From an uncultured Bacteroidales bacterium (GTDB lineage: Bacteria; Bacteroidota; Bacteroidia; Bacteroidales; Muribaculaceae): 13,451 nt of DNA. Each line of letters opens with the position of its first letter. Within the stretch, counting starts at the first letter, position 1. The notes beneath the pieces were generated by a model, which was given only the letters and a program-made list of their open reading frames with translations, searched no databases and was not told where the DNA came from. Shown here piece by piece: positions 6,962 through 13,451 of the stretch. The stretch lies in assembly GCA_900554715.1 (NCBI GenBank), contig USIN01000033.1:1-13451 (forward strand), given 5' to 3'. The translations under genes were made by a program, and so were the position numbers.

Positions 6962-7146
6962 AAGTAACTCTTAAAAATTAAACGATATAATGTAACTCTC
7001 TGAATCTTGCCCGATAAATCTCGTTCTTTTTGGTCATTCCATTCTCTCGCACAGTCACATAGCCCGCTATGCTCCTTGACTCGAGAATGAAATGCCTTTC
7101 AAAAATAACTTCGATTTCTCTGTGCATTAATTTTTGCGAGTTACTT
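6962..7146. repeat. 185-bp imperfect palindromic element (MITE-like or structured parC leader)
   Basis: The outer ends are inverted repeats of 20 bases with 18 matches: AAGTAACTCttAAAAATTAA at 6962-6981 and its complement at 7127-7146. Further in, 7010-7031 and 7101-7119 pair imperfectly. The centre is a hairpin with CATAGC (7058-7063) and GCTATG (7066-7071) around CC, AGTCA with TGACT, and CATTCTC with GAGAATG. Nearly the whole segment can fold into one long stem; the left half has about 30 unpaired extra bases. No target-site duplication is clear. It could be a small non-autonomous mobile or repetitive element, or a folded RNA leader before parC. Confidence 0.6.
6978..7127 (-). CDS. Possible 49-residue peptide inside the palindromic element
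   Basis: An open frame from ATG 7127 to TAA 6978 fills the element almost from end to end. It encodes a basic peptide starting MHREIEVIFERHF and ending YRARFRELHYIV. It would follow a candidate promoter at 7166-7173. It is longer in the same frame (up to an ATG at 7241) but then starts upstream of that promoter. I recognise no family, and the DNA is explained equally well by the palindrome, so coding status is doubtful. Confidence 0.2.
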   Translation of the reverse strand: MHREIEVIFERHFILESRSIAGYVTVRENGMTKKNEIYRARFRELHYIV

Positions 7147-7165
7147 ATAAGAAAGAGTGTTCCTA

Positions 7166-7173
7166 CAAATTTA
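7166..7173 (-). promoter_or_regulatory. Candidate -7 element for parC operon
   Basis: On the minus strand this reads TAAATTTG, matching TAnnTTTG. A weak -33-like TTG lies near 7196-7199. Transcription would start near 7160 and give parC a leader of about 200 nt that contains the full palindromic element. Confidence 0.45.
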
Positions 7174-7309
7174 CAAAATTTTTCATTATTATCATCAACA
7201 AGTGTTATTTTTAGGTTGCGAATCGGGAATCCTACACTCAACTACGCTCAAATGGCAATCTCCATTCTTCATAATTTGCCATGTTTTTTTTGTTTTTTAG
7301 AACAGCAAA

Positions 7310-7317
7310 TGACGTCA
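7310..7317. promoter_or_regulatory. TGACGTCA palindrome upstream of aroE
   Basis: A perfect 8-base palindrome lies 16 bp upstream of the aroE -7 box, where a -33 element would otherwise be expected. It is flanked by CAAAT on the left (7306-7310) and right (7316-7320). It may be an operator; at 8 bases it could also be chance. Confidence 0.25.
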
Positions 7318-7333
7318 AATCAACATTTCTAAT

Positions 7334-7341
7334 TAACTTTG
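7334..7341 (+). promoter_or_regulatory. Candidate -7 element for aroE-yeiH-comEC
   Basis: TAACTTTG matches the Bacteroidota -7 consensus exactly and lies 20 bp before the aroE ATG at 7362. No clear -33 TTTG is present at normal spacing; a T-rich tract lies at 7284-7298. Confidence 0.55.
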
Positions 7342-7361
7342 CGGATAATAAACCAATTTCT

Positions 7362-8129
7362 ATGGACAAACATGTCGACAGACTCTATGGTCTCATCGGT
7401 TATCCGCTGGGGCATTCGTTTTCCCGCGATTTTTTCAACCGCAAGTTTGAAGCTGAAAATATCGACGCGGCATACGTCAACTTCGAGATTCCCGAAATCG
7501 AGCGTTTCACCGATATAATCAAAGATTATCCGTCGTTGCACGGACTGAATGTCACCATCCCCTACAAAGAGCAGGTAATACACTATCTCGACGAACTCGA
7601 CGACGACGCCGCAAAAATCGGTGCGGTGAACGTCATCAAATTTATACGCAACGGCGAGAAGCTGACACTCAAGGGCTATAACTCAGACGTCATCGGATTC
7701 AGAGACTCGATAGAGCCGATATTGCCGGCGGGGCATAACCATCGTGCTCTCGTGCTCGGCACGGGCGGCGCGTCGCGAGCCGTCGTCCACGCCCTGTCGC
7801 AGCTCGGCATCGAGTCGACCCTCGTCTCGCGTAGCAGCCGCCCGGGCGTAATCACCTACGCCGACCTGACGCCCGAGGTGATGGCCTCGCACCTGATTGT
7901 CGTCAACACGACGCCGCTCGGGATGTACCCCCACGTCGACGAATGTCCCGATATTCCCTACGGGCTTCTGACGCCCGGCCATCTCTGCTACGACCTGCTC
8001 TACAACCCCGACATCACCCTGTTTATGCGCAAGGCCCGGCAAAACGGCGCCCACGTCAAGAACGGACTCGAGATGCTACTGCTGCAGGCTTTCGCAGCAT
8101 GGAACATCTGGCAGAAACCTGTCTTCTGA
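7362..8129 (+). CDS. aroE: Shikimate dehydrogenase
   Basis: This enzyme reduces 3-dehydroshikimate to shikimate with NADPH in the chorismate pathway. The 255-residue protein has all key motifs: shikimate-binding GYPLGHSFS (13-21), NVTIPYKE with catalytic Lys69, GAVNVI (87-92), GYNSD with Asp109, the dinucleotide loop LGTGGASRA (132-140), VSRSS with an Arg for the NADP phosphate, NTTPLGM (182-188), and a C-terminal NGLEMLLLQAFAAW. ATG 7362 is chosen because the protein begins there in register with the family and a -7 box lies 20 bp upstream. An in-frame ATG at 7281 would start upstream of the promoter and add 27 residues unlike the family. The yeiH-type gene follows after 28 bp. Confidence 0.95.
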   Translation: MDKHVDRLYGLIGYPLGHSFSRDFFNRKFEAENIDAAYVNFEIPEIERFTDIIKDYPSLHGLNVTIPYKEQVIHYLDELDDDAAKIGAVNVIKFIRNGEKLTLKGYNSDVIGFRDSIEPILPAGHNHRALVLGTGGASRAVVHALSQLGIESTLVSRSSRPGVITYADLTPEVMASHLIVVNTTPLGMYPHVDECPDIPYGLLTPGHLCYDLLYNPDITLFMRKARQNGAHVKNGLEMLLLQAFAAWNIWQKPVF

Positions 8130-8157
8130 AGTCGAACATCATTATCAATCATTTAAT

Positions 8158-9102
8158 ATGACACAAGCAGCCAAACTGATCTACGTACTGATTATCGCGC
8201 TCATCGTCTTCCCCTTCGACCACTGGGGACTGCCGACAATCACCGCCCCGGTAGCTCTGCTCGCCGGGTTGATTTTTGCTTTCATTTTCAAAAACCCCTA
8301 CCCCAAATTCAATAAAAAGACGTCGAAATATCTGCTTCAGGCCTCAGTCGTGTGCCTCGGTTTCAAGATGAATATCGAGGAATCGCTCAAATCAGGCTCG
8401 GAGGGCATGATGTTTACAGTCGTCTCTGTCATCGGCGTGATGGCTCTCGGTGTAATGGTGGGCTACTGGCTCAGCCTCAACCGCAAGACATCATATCTCA
8501 TCGCCTCGGGCACGGCAATCTGCGGCGGCAGCGCCATCGCAGCCGTCGGCCCGGTGCTCAAGGCCAACGAAAACGAGATGGCCGTGTCGTTAGGCGTCAT
8601 CTTCATTCTCAACGCCATAGCGCTGTTTATCTTCCCGCCCATCGGCCACCTGCTCGACATGACCCAGCAGCAGTTCGGCACCTGGGCCGCCATCGCCATC
8701 CACGACACATCGTCGGTAGTCGGCGCCGGCCTCGCCTACGGACCCGAAGCCCTCGACATCGCAACGCTCATCAAGCTCACCCGCGCTCTATGGATTATAC
8801 CCTTAGCTCTCGCCACAATGTTTATCTTCAGAGAGAAAGGCAGCAAGATTTCGATACCCTGGTTTATCTTCCTCTTTATCCTCGCCATGGTCATCAACAC
8901 CTATATCGCACTGCCTGAAGCTCTCACCGGAGTACTTGTCTGGATTGCCATGCGCGGCATGGTCGTGACGCTCTTCCTCATCGGCGCATCGCTCTCGCTG
9001 GCCACCGTCAAGCAGGTGGGCGTCAAACCGCTGTTGCTCGCCGTCATCCTCTGGATTGCCATCGGCGTGAGCAGCCTTGCCGTGACGATGCTGACCATCT
9101 GA
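8158..9102 (+). CDS. YeiH/UPF0324 family putative sulfate exporter
   Basis: This 314-residue inner-membrane protein has about 9-10 hydrophobic segments across its whole length. The family signatures are SGTAICGGSAIAA (117-129) and AIHDTSSVVGAG (180-191), each in a membrane hairpin, matching the YeiH/PSE family. Members are annotated as putative sulfate exporters, but the substrate is rarely proven, so I treat it as an anion exporter of unknown substrate. Start ATG 8158 gives the expected first membrane segment. The gene sits 28 bp after aroE and 21 bp before comEC, so it is probably co-transcribed with both. Nothing in the neighbours points to sulfur metabolism. Confidence 0.88.
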   Translation: MTQAAKLIYVLIIALIVFPFDHWGLPTITAPVALLAGLIFAFIFKNPYPKFNKKTSKYLLQASVVCLGFKMNIEESLKSGSEGMMFTVVSVIGVMALGVMVGYWLSLNRKTSYLIASGTAICGGSAIAAVGPVLKANENEMAVSLGVIFILNAIALFIFPPIGHLLDMTQQQFGTWAAIAIHDTSSVVGAGLAYGPEALDIATLIKLTRALWIIPLALATMFIFREKGSKISIPWFIFLFILAMVINTYIALPEALTGVLVWIAMRGMVVTLFLIGASLSLATVKQVGVKPLLLAVILWIAIGVSSLAVTMLTI

Positions 9103-9123
9103 ACCACGTAAGACGCATAAACG

Positions 9124-11160
9124 GTGAAAGCGCCGTACTCATACATACCTGCCGTCCCGGTCGCCATAGGCTTCGGGGGCGGCATTCTTTGTGGCATGGA
9201 ATGGAACGGAATGTGGTGCGCCGCAATCTTCGCCATTGCGGCCATAACGCTGTTTGTCACCCGGCGACGCTATTTCTCATTCGTGCTGGCGGCCGCCGCA
9301 CTCGGCGCGGTCAGCGGCAACGCGGCAAAACCCGACGTTCCCGAAAGCAGTCTTATCGGCGAAAAGCTCTATTTCACGGGCGAAGTCAGACAGGCGTACC
9401 ATTATCAGAACTCCTGCCGCATAATCGCCGACATCTCAGCCTACAGCTCCACGGGCAAAGGCTACAGACGACCGTCGTCCGACACAAGGGTATCGATACT
9501 GACCCCCGTCGACATCGACAGCATCGATGCCGGCGACGTCATTCTTTTCTACGGGCGTCTCAGCGCCTCGGGCGACGGCGTCGATCTGCCATACGAGACC
9601 GACTACTCGGCATTCGACATCGTCGACGGCGTCAACGCCCGCGCGCGCATACAGCCCGACCATATCTTCGTTACAGAAAGAAGCCACGGCATAAAAGCCT
9701 TTCTGACGCAACTGCGTCACGCAGCCGAAGATCTCATCTACAGCCTTCCCGTCAACAGCGAGACAGCATGGTTTCTGTCAGCCGTCATGCTCGGCGACGA
9801 CTCGATGCTCGGCGATGACATCAAAGAGTCGTTCAGAGCCACGGGCCTCGCACATATTCTCGCACTGAGCGGTATGCACACAGGCATTATCGCGCTGCTC
9901 GTCTCGGCCATATTCAGCCTGCTGAAGCTGCTGAAAGGCGGTGCGCGATACCGCCATCTGGCCGTCATCGCCGCCGTCTGGCTTTTTGTCGCCGTGACCG
10001 GAGGTGCAGCCTCTGTCGTCAGAGCCGCGACAGTCATCACGATAATGCTTGCAGCCCGGATGCTGCAGCGCGACACATCAGCCTATAACTCGCTGGCGAT
10101 AGCCGCTCTCGTCATACTCAGCTTCGCACCGCGACAGATATATTCGCCGGGCTTCCAGCTGTCGTTCGCAGCCGTCGCCTCAATCCTCGTTTTCGCGCGG
10201 AGGCTCAACCCCGTAAACGAACGTCGACCCCTCATCCATTCCGCCGCGTCACTTTTCACGGTCTCGGTCTCGGCGGTCATCGGCACAGCCCTGCTGACGG
10301 CGTTTTATTTCCACCGGCTGCCGCTGCTGTTTCTCTTTCCGAATATCATAATGGCGGCGCTGCTGCCTGTGATTATAGGCATCGGCGCTATTATGGCCTT
10401 ACTGACCGCCGTCGGACTGACACCGATTTTTCCCGGGCATGTATGCGACGCAATATACGACTCAGGATTATGGGTGACCGATCGATTCGCCGCCTTTGAC
10501 AACGTCGAGGCCGACGGCATATTTCTCACCGCCGTCTTTGTCATCTGCGCCTACATCGCGCTTTGCGGAGCCGCGTTTGCCTTTGTCAGACGGCGGCATC
10601 TGACGGCCGCCATGCTGACGGCTGCCATAGCCGTATGCGCCGCATCGTGCTCTGCGACAAGAGACATACCGGCAGCCGAACTGTATGTCACACGCCACTA
10701 TCTGCACACTGAAATAATACTGCGCCACGGCGACAGCTGCCTTATGCTGTCGACATCAAAACCCGAAGACACAGAGCAGATCAGGCGCAGGGCCGAAGTC
10801 AGATACGCCGATTTTCTCGCCCACCGACGCTGTCGCGGAGGCATAAATGCCGTCAACGGAGATTTCAACAACGGACCGTTCAGACTCATCGGCGACCGCC
10901 TCGTAGCCGGGAAGCACTCTATAACCTTAGCTTCAGGAAAGTCACCGAAGCCAATCACCGCCAAGACAGACTATCTGCTGATATGCCGCGGTTACAGACA
11001 TGATTTCAGACAGCTACTGTCTGCCACACAGCCTGACACGGTCCTGCTCTCGGCAGATTTGCCCAAAGGGCGACTGAAATCATATACCGGTGTATGCGAC
11101 TCGCTGGGAATACCGGTCCGCGACATCGGCCGCGAACGATTCTCAATCATGCTTGAGTGA
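9124..11160 (+). CDS. comEC: ComEC/Rec2 family DNA-uptake channel protein
   Basis: ComEC forms the inner-membrane channel through which single-stranded DNA enters during transformation. The 678-residue protein has two N-terminal membrane helices, an OB-like soluble region (about 70-190, DUF4131 type), and the competence domain with ATGLAHILALSGMHTG (239-254), GGAASVVRAATV (293-304) and SPGFQLSFAAV (341-351) among many helices to about residue 500. The last 180 residues are soluble. They have the layout of the metallo-beta-lactamase tail but no HxHxDH motif, so they are probably not a nuclease. The start is GTG at 9124, 21 bp after yeiH; the first ATG in frame (9196) would cut into the first helix. 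Its last 14 bases overlap the end of the HPPK-like gene on the other strand. Competence in this organism is not shown by this alone. Confidence 0.9.
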   Translation: MKAPYSYIPAVPVAIGFGGGILCGMEWNGMWCAAIFAIAAITLFVTRRRYFSFVLAAAALGAVSGNAAKPDVPESSLIGEKLYFTGEVRQAYHYQNSCRIIADISAYSSTGKGYRRPSSDTRVSILTPVDIDSIDAGDVILFYGRLSASGDGVDLPYETDYSAFDIVDGVNARARIQPDHIFVTERSHGIKAFLTQLRHAAEDLIYSLPVNSETAWFLSAVMLGDDSMLGDDIKESFRATGLAHILALSGMHTGIIALLVSAIFSLLKLLKGGARYRHLAVIAAVWLFVAVTGGAASVVRAATVITIMLAARMLQRDTSAYNSLAIAALVILSFAPRQIYSPGFQLSFAAVASILVFARRLNPVNERRPLIHSAASLFTVSVSAVIGTALLTAFYFHRLPLLFLFPNIIMAALLPVIIGIGAIMALLTAVGLTPIFPGHVCDAIYDSGLWVTDRFAAFDNVEADGIFLTAVFVICAYIALCGAAFAFVRRRHLTAAMLTAAIAVCAASCSATRDIPAAELYVTRHYLHTEIILRHGDSCLMLSTSKPEDTEQIRRRAEVRYADFLAHRRCRGGINAVNGDFNNGPFRLIGDRLVAGKHSITLASGKSPKPITAKTDYLLICRGYRHDFRQLLSATQPDTVLLSADLPKGRLKSYTGVCDSLGIPVRDIGRERFSIMLE

Positions 11161-11533
11161 CTGCAATTTTGGCGTAGCCCTCTTTGAAATAAGGCTTTTC
11201 ATACTGACGACGGTCGACAACCGCACCGTTCCACATTATAATATCGATGTCGAGCGGCATTGCCGATGACGTTGATGCGGCAGTGCGCCCTGCGTCGCGC
11301 TCGAGTTTTTTAGCCACCGCCCTGAGACTGTCGAGATCAAGCCCGACATCAACGACTGCCACAAGATTTACATACGGAGCGTCGACACCGTTGTCGGCCT
11401 CAGTCTCATAAAGGCCGCTCGACACCCTGACCACACCTCCGCGGCTGACAGCGCCGAGCGCAGCGGCCACGACAGACCTGCGGTCGGCGACATTCGAGCC
11501 TATGCATATCACAGCACGGTTGGGGTCACTCAC
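11147..11533 (-). CDS. HPPK-like protein (6-hydroxymethyl-dihydropterin pyrophosphokinase family)
   Basis: HPPK (FolK) transfers pyrophosphate from ATP to 6-hydroxymethyl-dihydropterin in folate synthesis. This 128-residue protein shows the fold's landmarks: IGSN (11-14), SSGLYET (38-44), APYVNLV (52-58), LERDAGR (77-83) and PLDIDI with Asp95 and Asp97, equal to the metal-binding Asp pair of E. coli HPPK. It is about 30 residues shorter than E. coli FolK. The basic loop between GR and LDID is rewritten as TAASTSSAMP, losing the Arg equivalents 84, 88 and 92 as well as Trp89. Activity is therefore uncertain, and a second, divergent HPPK-like family is possible. It starts at GTG 11533, overlapping the phosphoesterase stop as GTGA, and its 3' end overlaps comEC by 14 bp. 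Confidence 0.75.
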   Translation of the reverse strand: MSDPNRAVICIGSNVADRRSVVAAALGAVSRGGVVRVSSGLYETEADNGVDAPYVNLVAVVDVGLDLDSLRAVAKKLERDAGRTAASTSSAMPLDIDIIMWNGAVVDRRQYEKPYFKEGYAKIAVTQA

Positions 11534-12720
11534 GGCCGCTTTGTTTTTAGGGTCAGCAGGGTCACCTCGGGAGTGGCGCCTATGCGGGCGGGTATCGCCA
11601 CCTCGCCCGACCCGATATTGACATAGAGATTATGCTTGCCGCCGTCATCATAGAGGCCGCCCCAATAGCGGTAACGCATCGCGGCGGGCGACCAGCCGAA
11701 AAGCTTTATCTGCATGGCGTGGGTATGGCCGGACAAAGTCAGGGCTATGTTGATGCTGTCGTTGCCGCATATATCATTCTCCCAATGGGCGGGATTATGG
11801 GACAGAAGCACTTTGGGCAGACTGTCGGACAGCGCCGGATATGAGGCACGGAGGTCGCCGTAGGTTCTGAAAGGCGGATCTCCGACGTTTTCGACTCCTA
11901 TGACAATGAGCGAGTCGCCGCTGCGGTCGATGGCGACACTCTCGTTGTTGAGCAAGCGCCAGCCCATCATGCGGTTGAGAGTGACGAGTCTGGCGAAATT
12001 TTCAGCCTTGGCGGCGTCAGAAGGCCAGTCTGAATAATCGCCGTAGTCGTGGTTGCCGAGAATCGATATGACCCCATAGGGCGATTTAAGTCTCGACAGT
12101 GGACCGACAAAAGGTTCAAGTTCAGAGGTGTGACGGTTGACAATGTCGCCTGTGAAGACAATCAGATCGGGATGCAGGGCGTTGACCTCGTCGACAAGAT
12201 TATGCACAAAGACGGTATCACTGCCGAATGTGCCTACATGCAGGTCTGATATCTGGGCTATAGTCATGCCGTCGAAAGCCTCGGGGAGATTGTCGACTGC
12301 GACATCGACACGCTCGACGTCGATTATATATCGCTCGACAAGGGCACCCCACCACATGCCGCTCATCACGATAAGGGCGATGCCGAAGCCTACACCGCTG
12401 AGCCAGCGGAGGCGCTTCCCGTGCCAAAGCCGAGGCAGGCCGGCTATGAGATCGAAGACGACATAGATATATTTGGGGATATAAAATGCTGCATAGGTAT
12501 ATATACACCACATCAGACGCTCGAAGCTGCCGTTGCTGCCCGAGCGTTTGGGCAGGCATATAAGCACGACCCAGAACAAGGCGAACAGCACCGAGGTGAC
12601 GGCATAGAGCTTTCGCCATACCGGCCGGGCGCCGACGCGGCATATCGATTTATAAATCAGTAGATCGGTAACGAATCCTATCAAAAGGATTATAAGCGTC
12701 ATTATCAGAGGGAAACGCAT
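11530..12720 (-). CDS. Membrane-anchored calcineurin-like metallophosphoesterase (YkuE/YaeI type)
   Basis: The 396-residue protein has four hydrophobic segments in its first 130 residues (about 3-24, 39-56, 70-95 and 107-127), then a metallophosphoesterase domain. The metal and catalytic motifs are complete and in order: ISDLHVG (Asp159, His161), TGDIVN (Asp192), LGNHDYG (Asn223, His224), LLSHNP (His308) and SGHTHAMQ (His332, His334). Membrane-linked members act on phospholipid-type substrates such as UDP-diacylglucosamine or other phosphodiesters, but the substrate here cannot be read from sequence. It follows the acyltransferase gene by 52 bp and overlaps the HPPK-like gene by four bases, so the three are probably one operon. 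The acyltransferase neighbour makes a lipid-linked role plausible. Confidence 0.88.
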   Translation of the reverse strand: MRFPLIMTLIILLIGFVTDLLIYKSICRVGARPVWRKLYAVTSVLFALFWVVLICLPKRSGSNGSFERLMWCIYTYAAFYIPKYIYVVFDLIAGLPRLWHGKRLRWLSGVGFGIALIVMSGMWWGALVERYIIDVERVDVAVDNLPEAFDGMTIAQISDLHVGTFGSDTVFVHNLVDEVNALHPDLIVFTGDIVNRHTSELEPFVGPLSRLKSPYGVISILGNHDYGDYSDWPSDAAKAENFARLVTLNRMMGWRLLNNESVAIDRSGDSLIVIGVENVGDPPFRTYGDLRASYPALSDSLPKVLLSHNPAHWENDICGNDSINIALTLSGHTHAMQIKLFGWSPAAMRYRYWGGLYDDGGKHNLYVNIGSGEVAIPARIGATPEVTLLTLKTKRP

Positions 12721-12772
12721 ACGAATCAGGTTTTATGAGAGGAGAGAAAGAATAGACAAACGCAAACAGCCA

Positions 12773-13451
12773 TCAGCACTGCCTGGCGGCAAGCTGATTC
12801 TTGAGCGGATTGGCATACATCGTCAGCATCATGCTATACATATACTCGCGTTCGTCGGGGGTGACATCGTCGAGCTCGACTTTATCAAGCTGTGTGTTGA
12901 TATAATTCTCGAAACTGTCGACATCGGCCTGTGTGTAGTTGTCGGCAAAACGGTCGGTATTATTAATCTTGTCGTAAGCGATATAGTTGCACGGATAGAT
13001 TCTGTAGCCGCAATGTATCGCCTTGTCGACTACGGCACAGACCTCATGGGCAATCTCTGAACGGTCGCTGCAGGTTATCTTCTCGAGCAAATCGTTGACA
13101 CAGCGGCCGAGGCGGAAGTGCACGCGGCCTTTGTTGCGCAGCAGGCCGGTCTCCATGCTGAAGAGGTCGTCGCGCTGGGTCTTTTTGTATTCCGGATCAC
13201 GGCGTTTGAGCAGAAACTCACGTGCCTTGAGATAGTCGTTGGGGTCGAATTCGTATGAGATAGACACCGGCATCAGATTGATTTCGATGAGATTGCGGCG
13301 GGTGTCACCGTCTCCGGCAAGCGACATCATCTTGATGAGGCTCTCCTGGGTCATGTCGTTGGAGTCTTTGGCGCGACCCTCGCGCTGAGCAATCCACACC
13401 GATTCGTGCAGGGTGTTGATTGTGTAATGTATATACCCCGAAAGTTGCTTT
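12773..13451 (-). CDS. Glycerolipid acyltransferase-like protein, Bacteroidota type (5' end outside window)
   Basis: The frame is open to the right edge; 225 C-terminal residues are visible, beginning with KQLSGYIHYTINTLHES. A short GTG-started version at 13399 is not the true start because the coding frame runs through it. WIAQREGRAKDSND resembles the acyltransferase motif III that contacts glycerol phosphate, and INLMPVSISYEF resembles the P-V motif IV of PlsB/PlsC-type enzymes. The rest is helical, with no further motif that I recognise. Such enzymes add acyl chains to glycerol 3-phosphate or lysophosphatidate at the inner membrane. The HxxxxD motif would lie in the missing part, so the call rests on motifs III and IV and on my memory of this Bacteroidota family. 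It is first in line with the phosphoesterase and HPPK-like genes. Confidence 0.68.
   Translation of the reverse strand, partial: KQLSGYIHYTINTLHESVWIAQREGRAKDSNDMTQESLIKMMSLAGDGDTRRNLIEINLMPVSISYEFDPNDYLKAREFLLKRRDPEYKKTQRDDLFSMETGLLRNKGRVHFRLGRCVNDLLEKITCSDRSEIAHEVCAVVDKAIHCGYRIYPCNYIAYDKINNTDRFADNYTQADVDSFENYINTQLDKVELDDVTPDEREYMYSMMLTMYANPLKNQLAARQC

Noticed and set aside
4549..6981. An 810-codon open frame on the plus strand opposite parC
   Set aside because: It is the antisense shadow of parC. The minus strand carries complete topoisomerase motifs, while the plus-strand translation has no recognisable domain.
7069..7332. An 87-codon plus-strand frame in the parC-aroE gap
   Set aside because: It runs through the palindromic element and AT-rich promoter DNA, has no known domain and lacks a promoter.
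7281..7361. A 27-residue N-terminal extension of AroE from ATG 7281
   Set aside because: The extension lies across the -7 box and T-rich tract and does not resemble the family; AroE begins naturally at 7362.
8352..8918. A 188-codon alternate-frame protein rich in Arg and His inside the yeiH-type gene
   Set aside because: It is a frame shadow; the main frame has clear membrane segments and family motifs.
12721..12772. Possible promoter between the acyltransferase and phosphoesterase genes
   Set aside because: No TAnnTTTG-type box was found in these 52 bp; read-through from the upstream gene is the simpler view.

Overview
The window looks like a chromosomal stretch from a Bacteroidales bacterium. 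A Muribaculaceae-like (S24-7) genome is my best guess, but that is an inference from codon style, fairly high GC in genes and AT-rich intergenic DNA. Support comes from Bacteroidota-type genes (a DUF3316 protein, a Bacteroidota topoisomerase IV subunit A with acidic tails, a short HPPK-like protein, a short-tailed ComEC) and from intergenic -7 boxes of the Bacteroidota type TAnnTTTG. No rRNA, tRNA, CRISPR array, transposase or complete mobile element was found. Most genes are housekeeping.

Layout. (1) 1-979, minus: biotin-dependent carboxyltransferase (OadA / pyruvate carboxylase B type), cut by the left edge. (2) 980-1166: divergent promoter region with two palindromes around the likely oadA promoter. 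(3) 1167-1916, plus: CpsB/YwqE-type PHP phosphatase. (4) 1917-6954, minus: a tight operon read parC -> DUF3316 protein -> S41 lipoprotein peptidase, with TGATG start/stop overlaps. It is followed by a toxin-less HigA-like regulator and a 47-bp relic of an S41 gene tail. (5) 6955-7361: a 407-bp intergenic region. It holds a 185-bp imperfect palindromic element just before parC, a candidate parC promoter and the aroE promoter. (6) 7362-11160, plus: aroE, yeiH-type transporter and comEC, closely spaced and probably one transcript. (7) 11147-13451, minus: acyltransferase (cut by the right edge) -> membrane metallophosphoesterase -> HPPK-like protein. The last gene overlaps the comEC 3' end tail-to-tail.

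The genes cover central carbon flow (OadA), aromatic amino acid precursors (AroE), a folate-type kinase fold (HPPK-like), DNA topology (ParC), DNA uptake (ComEC), anion export (YeiH) and envelope/lipid functions (S41 lipoprotein, DUF3316, acyltransferase, phosphoesterase). I see no complete novel multi-gene system. The most unusual parts are the 34-bp direct repeat bracketing the orphan HigA gene, which shares a reading frame with an S41 tail relic, and the 185-bp palindromic element in the parC leader.
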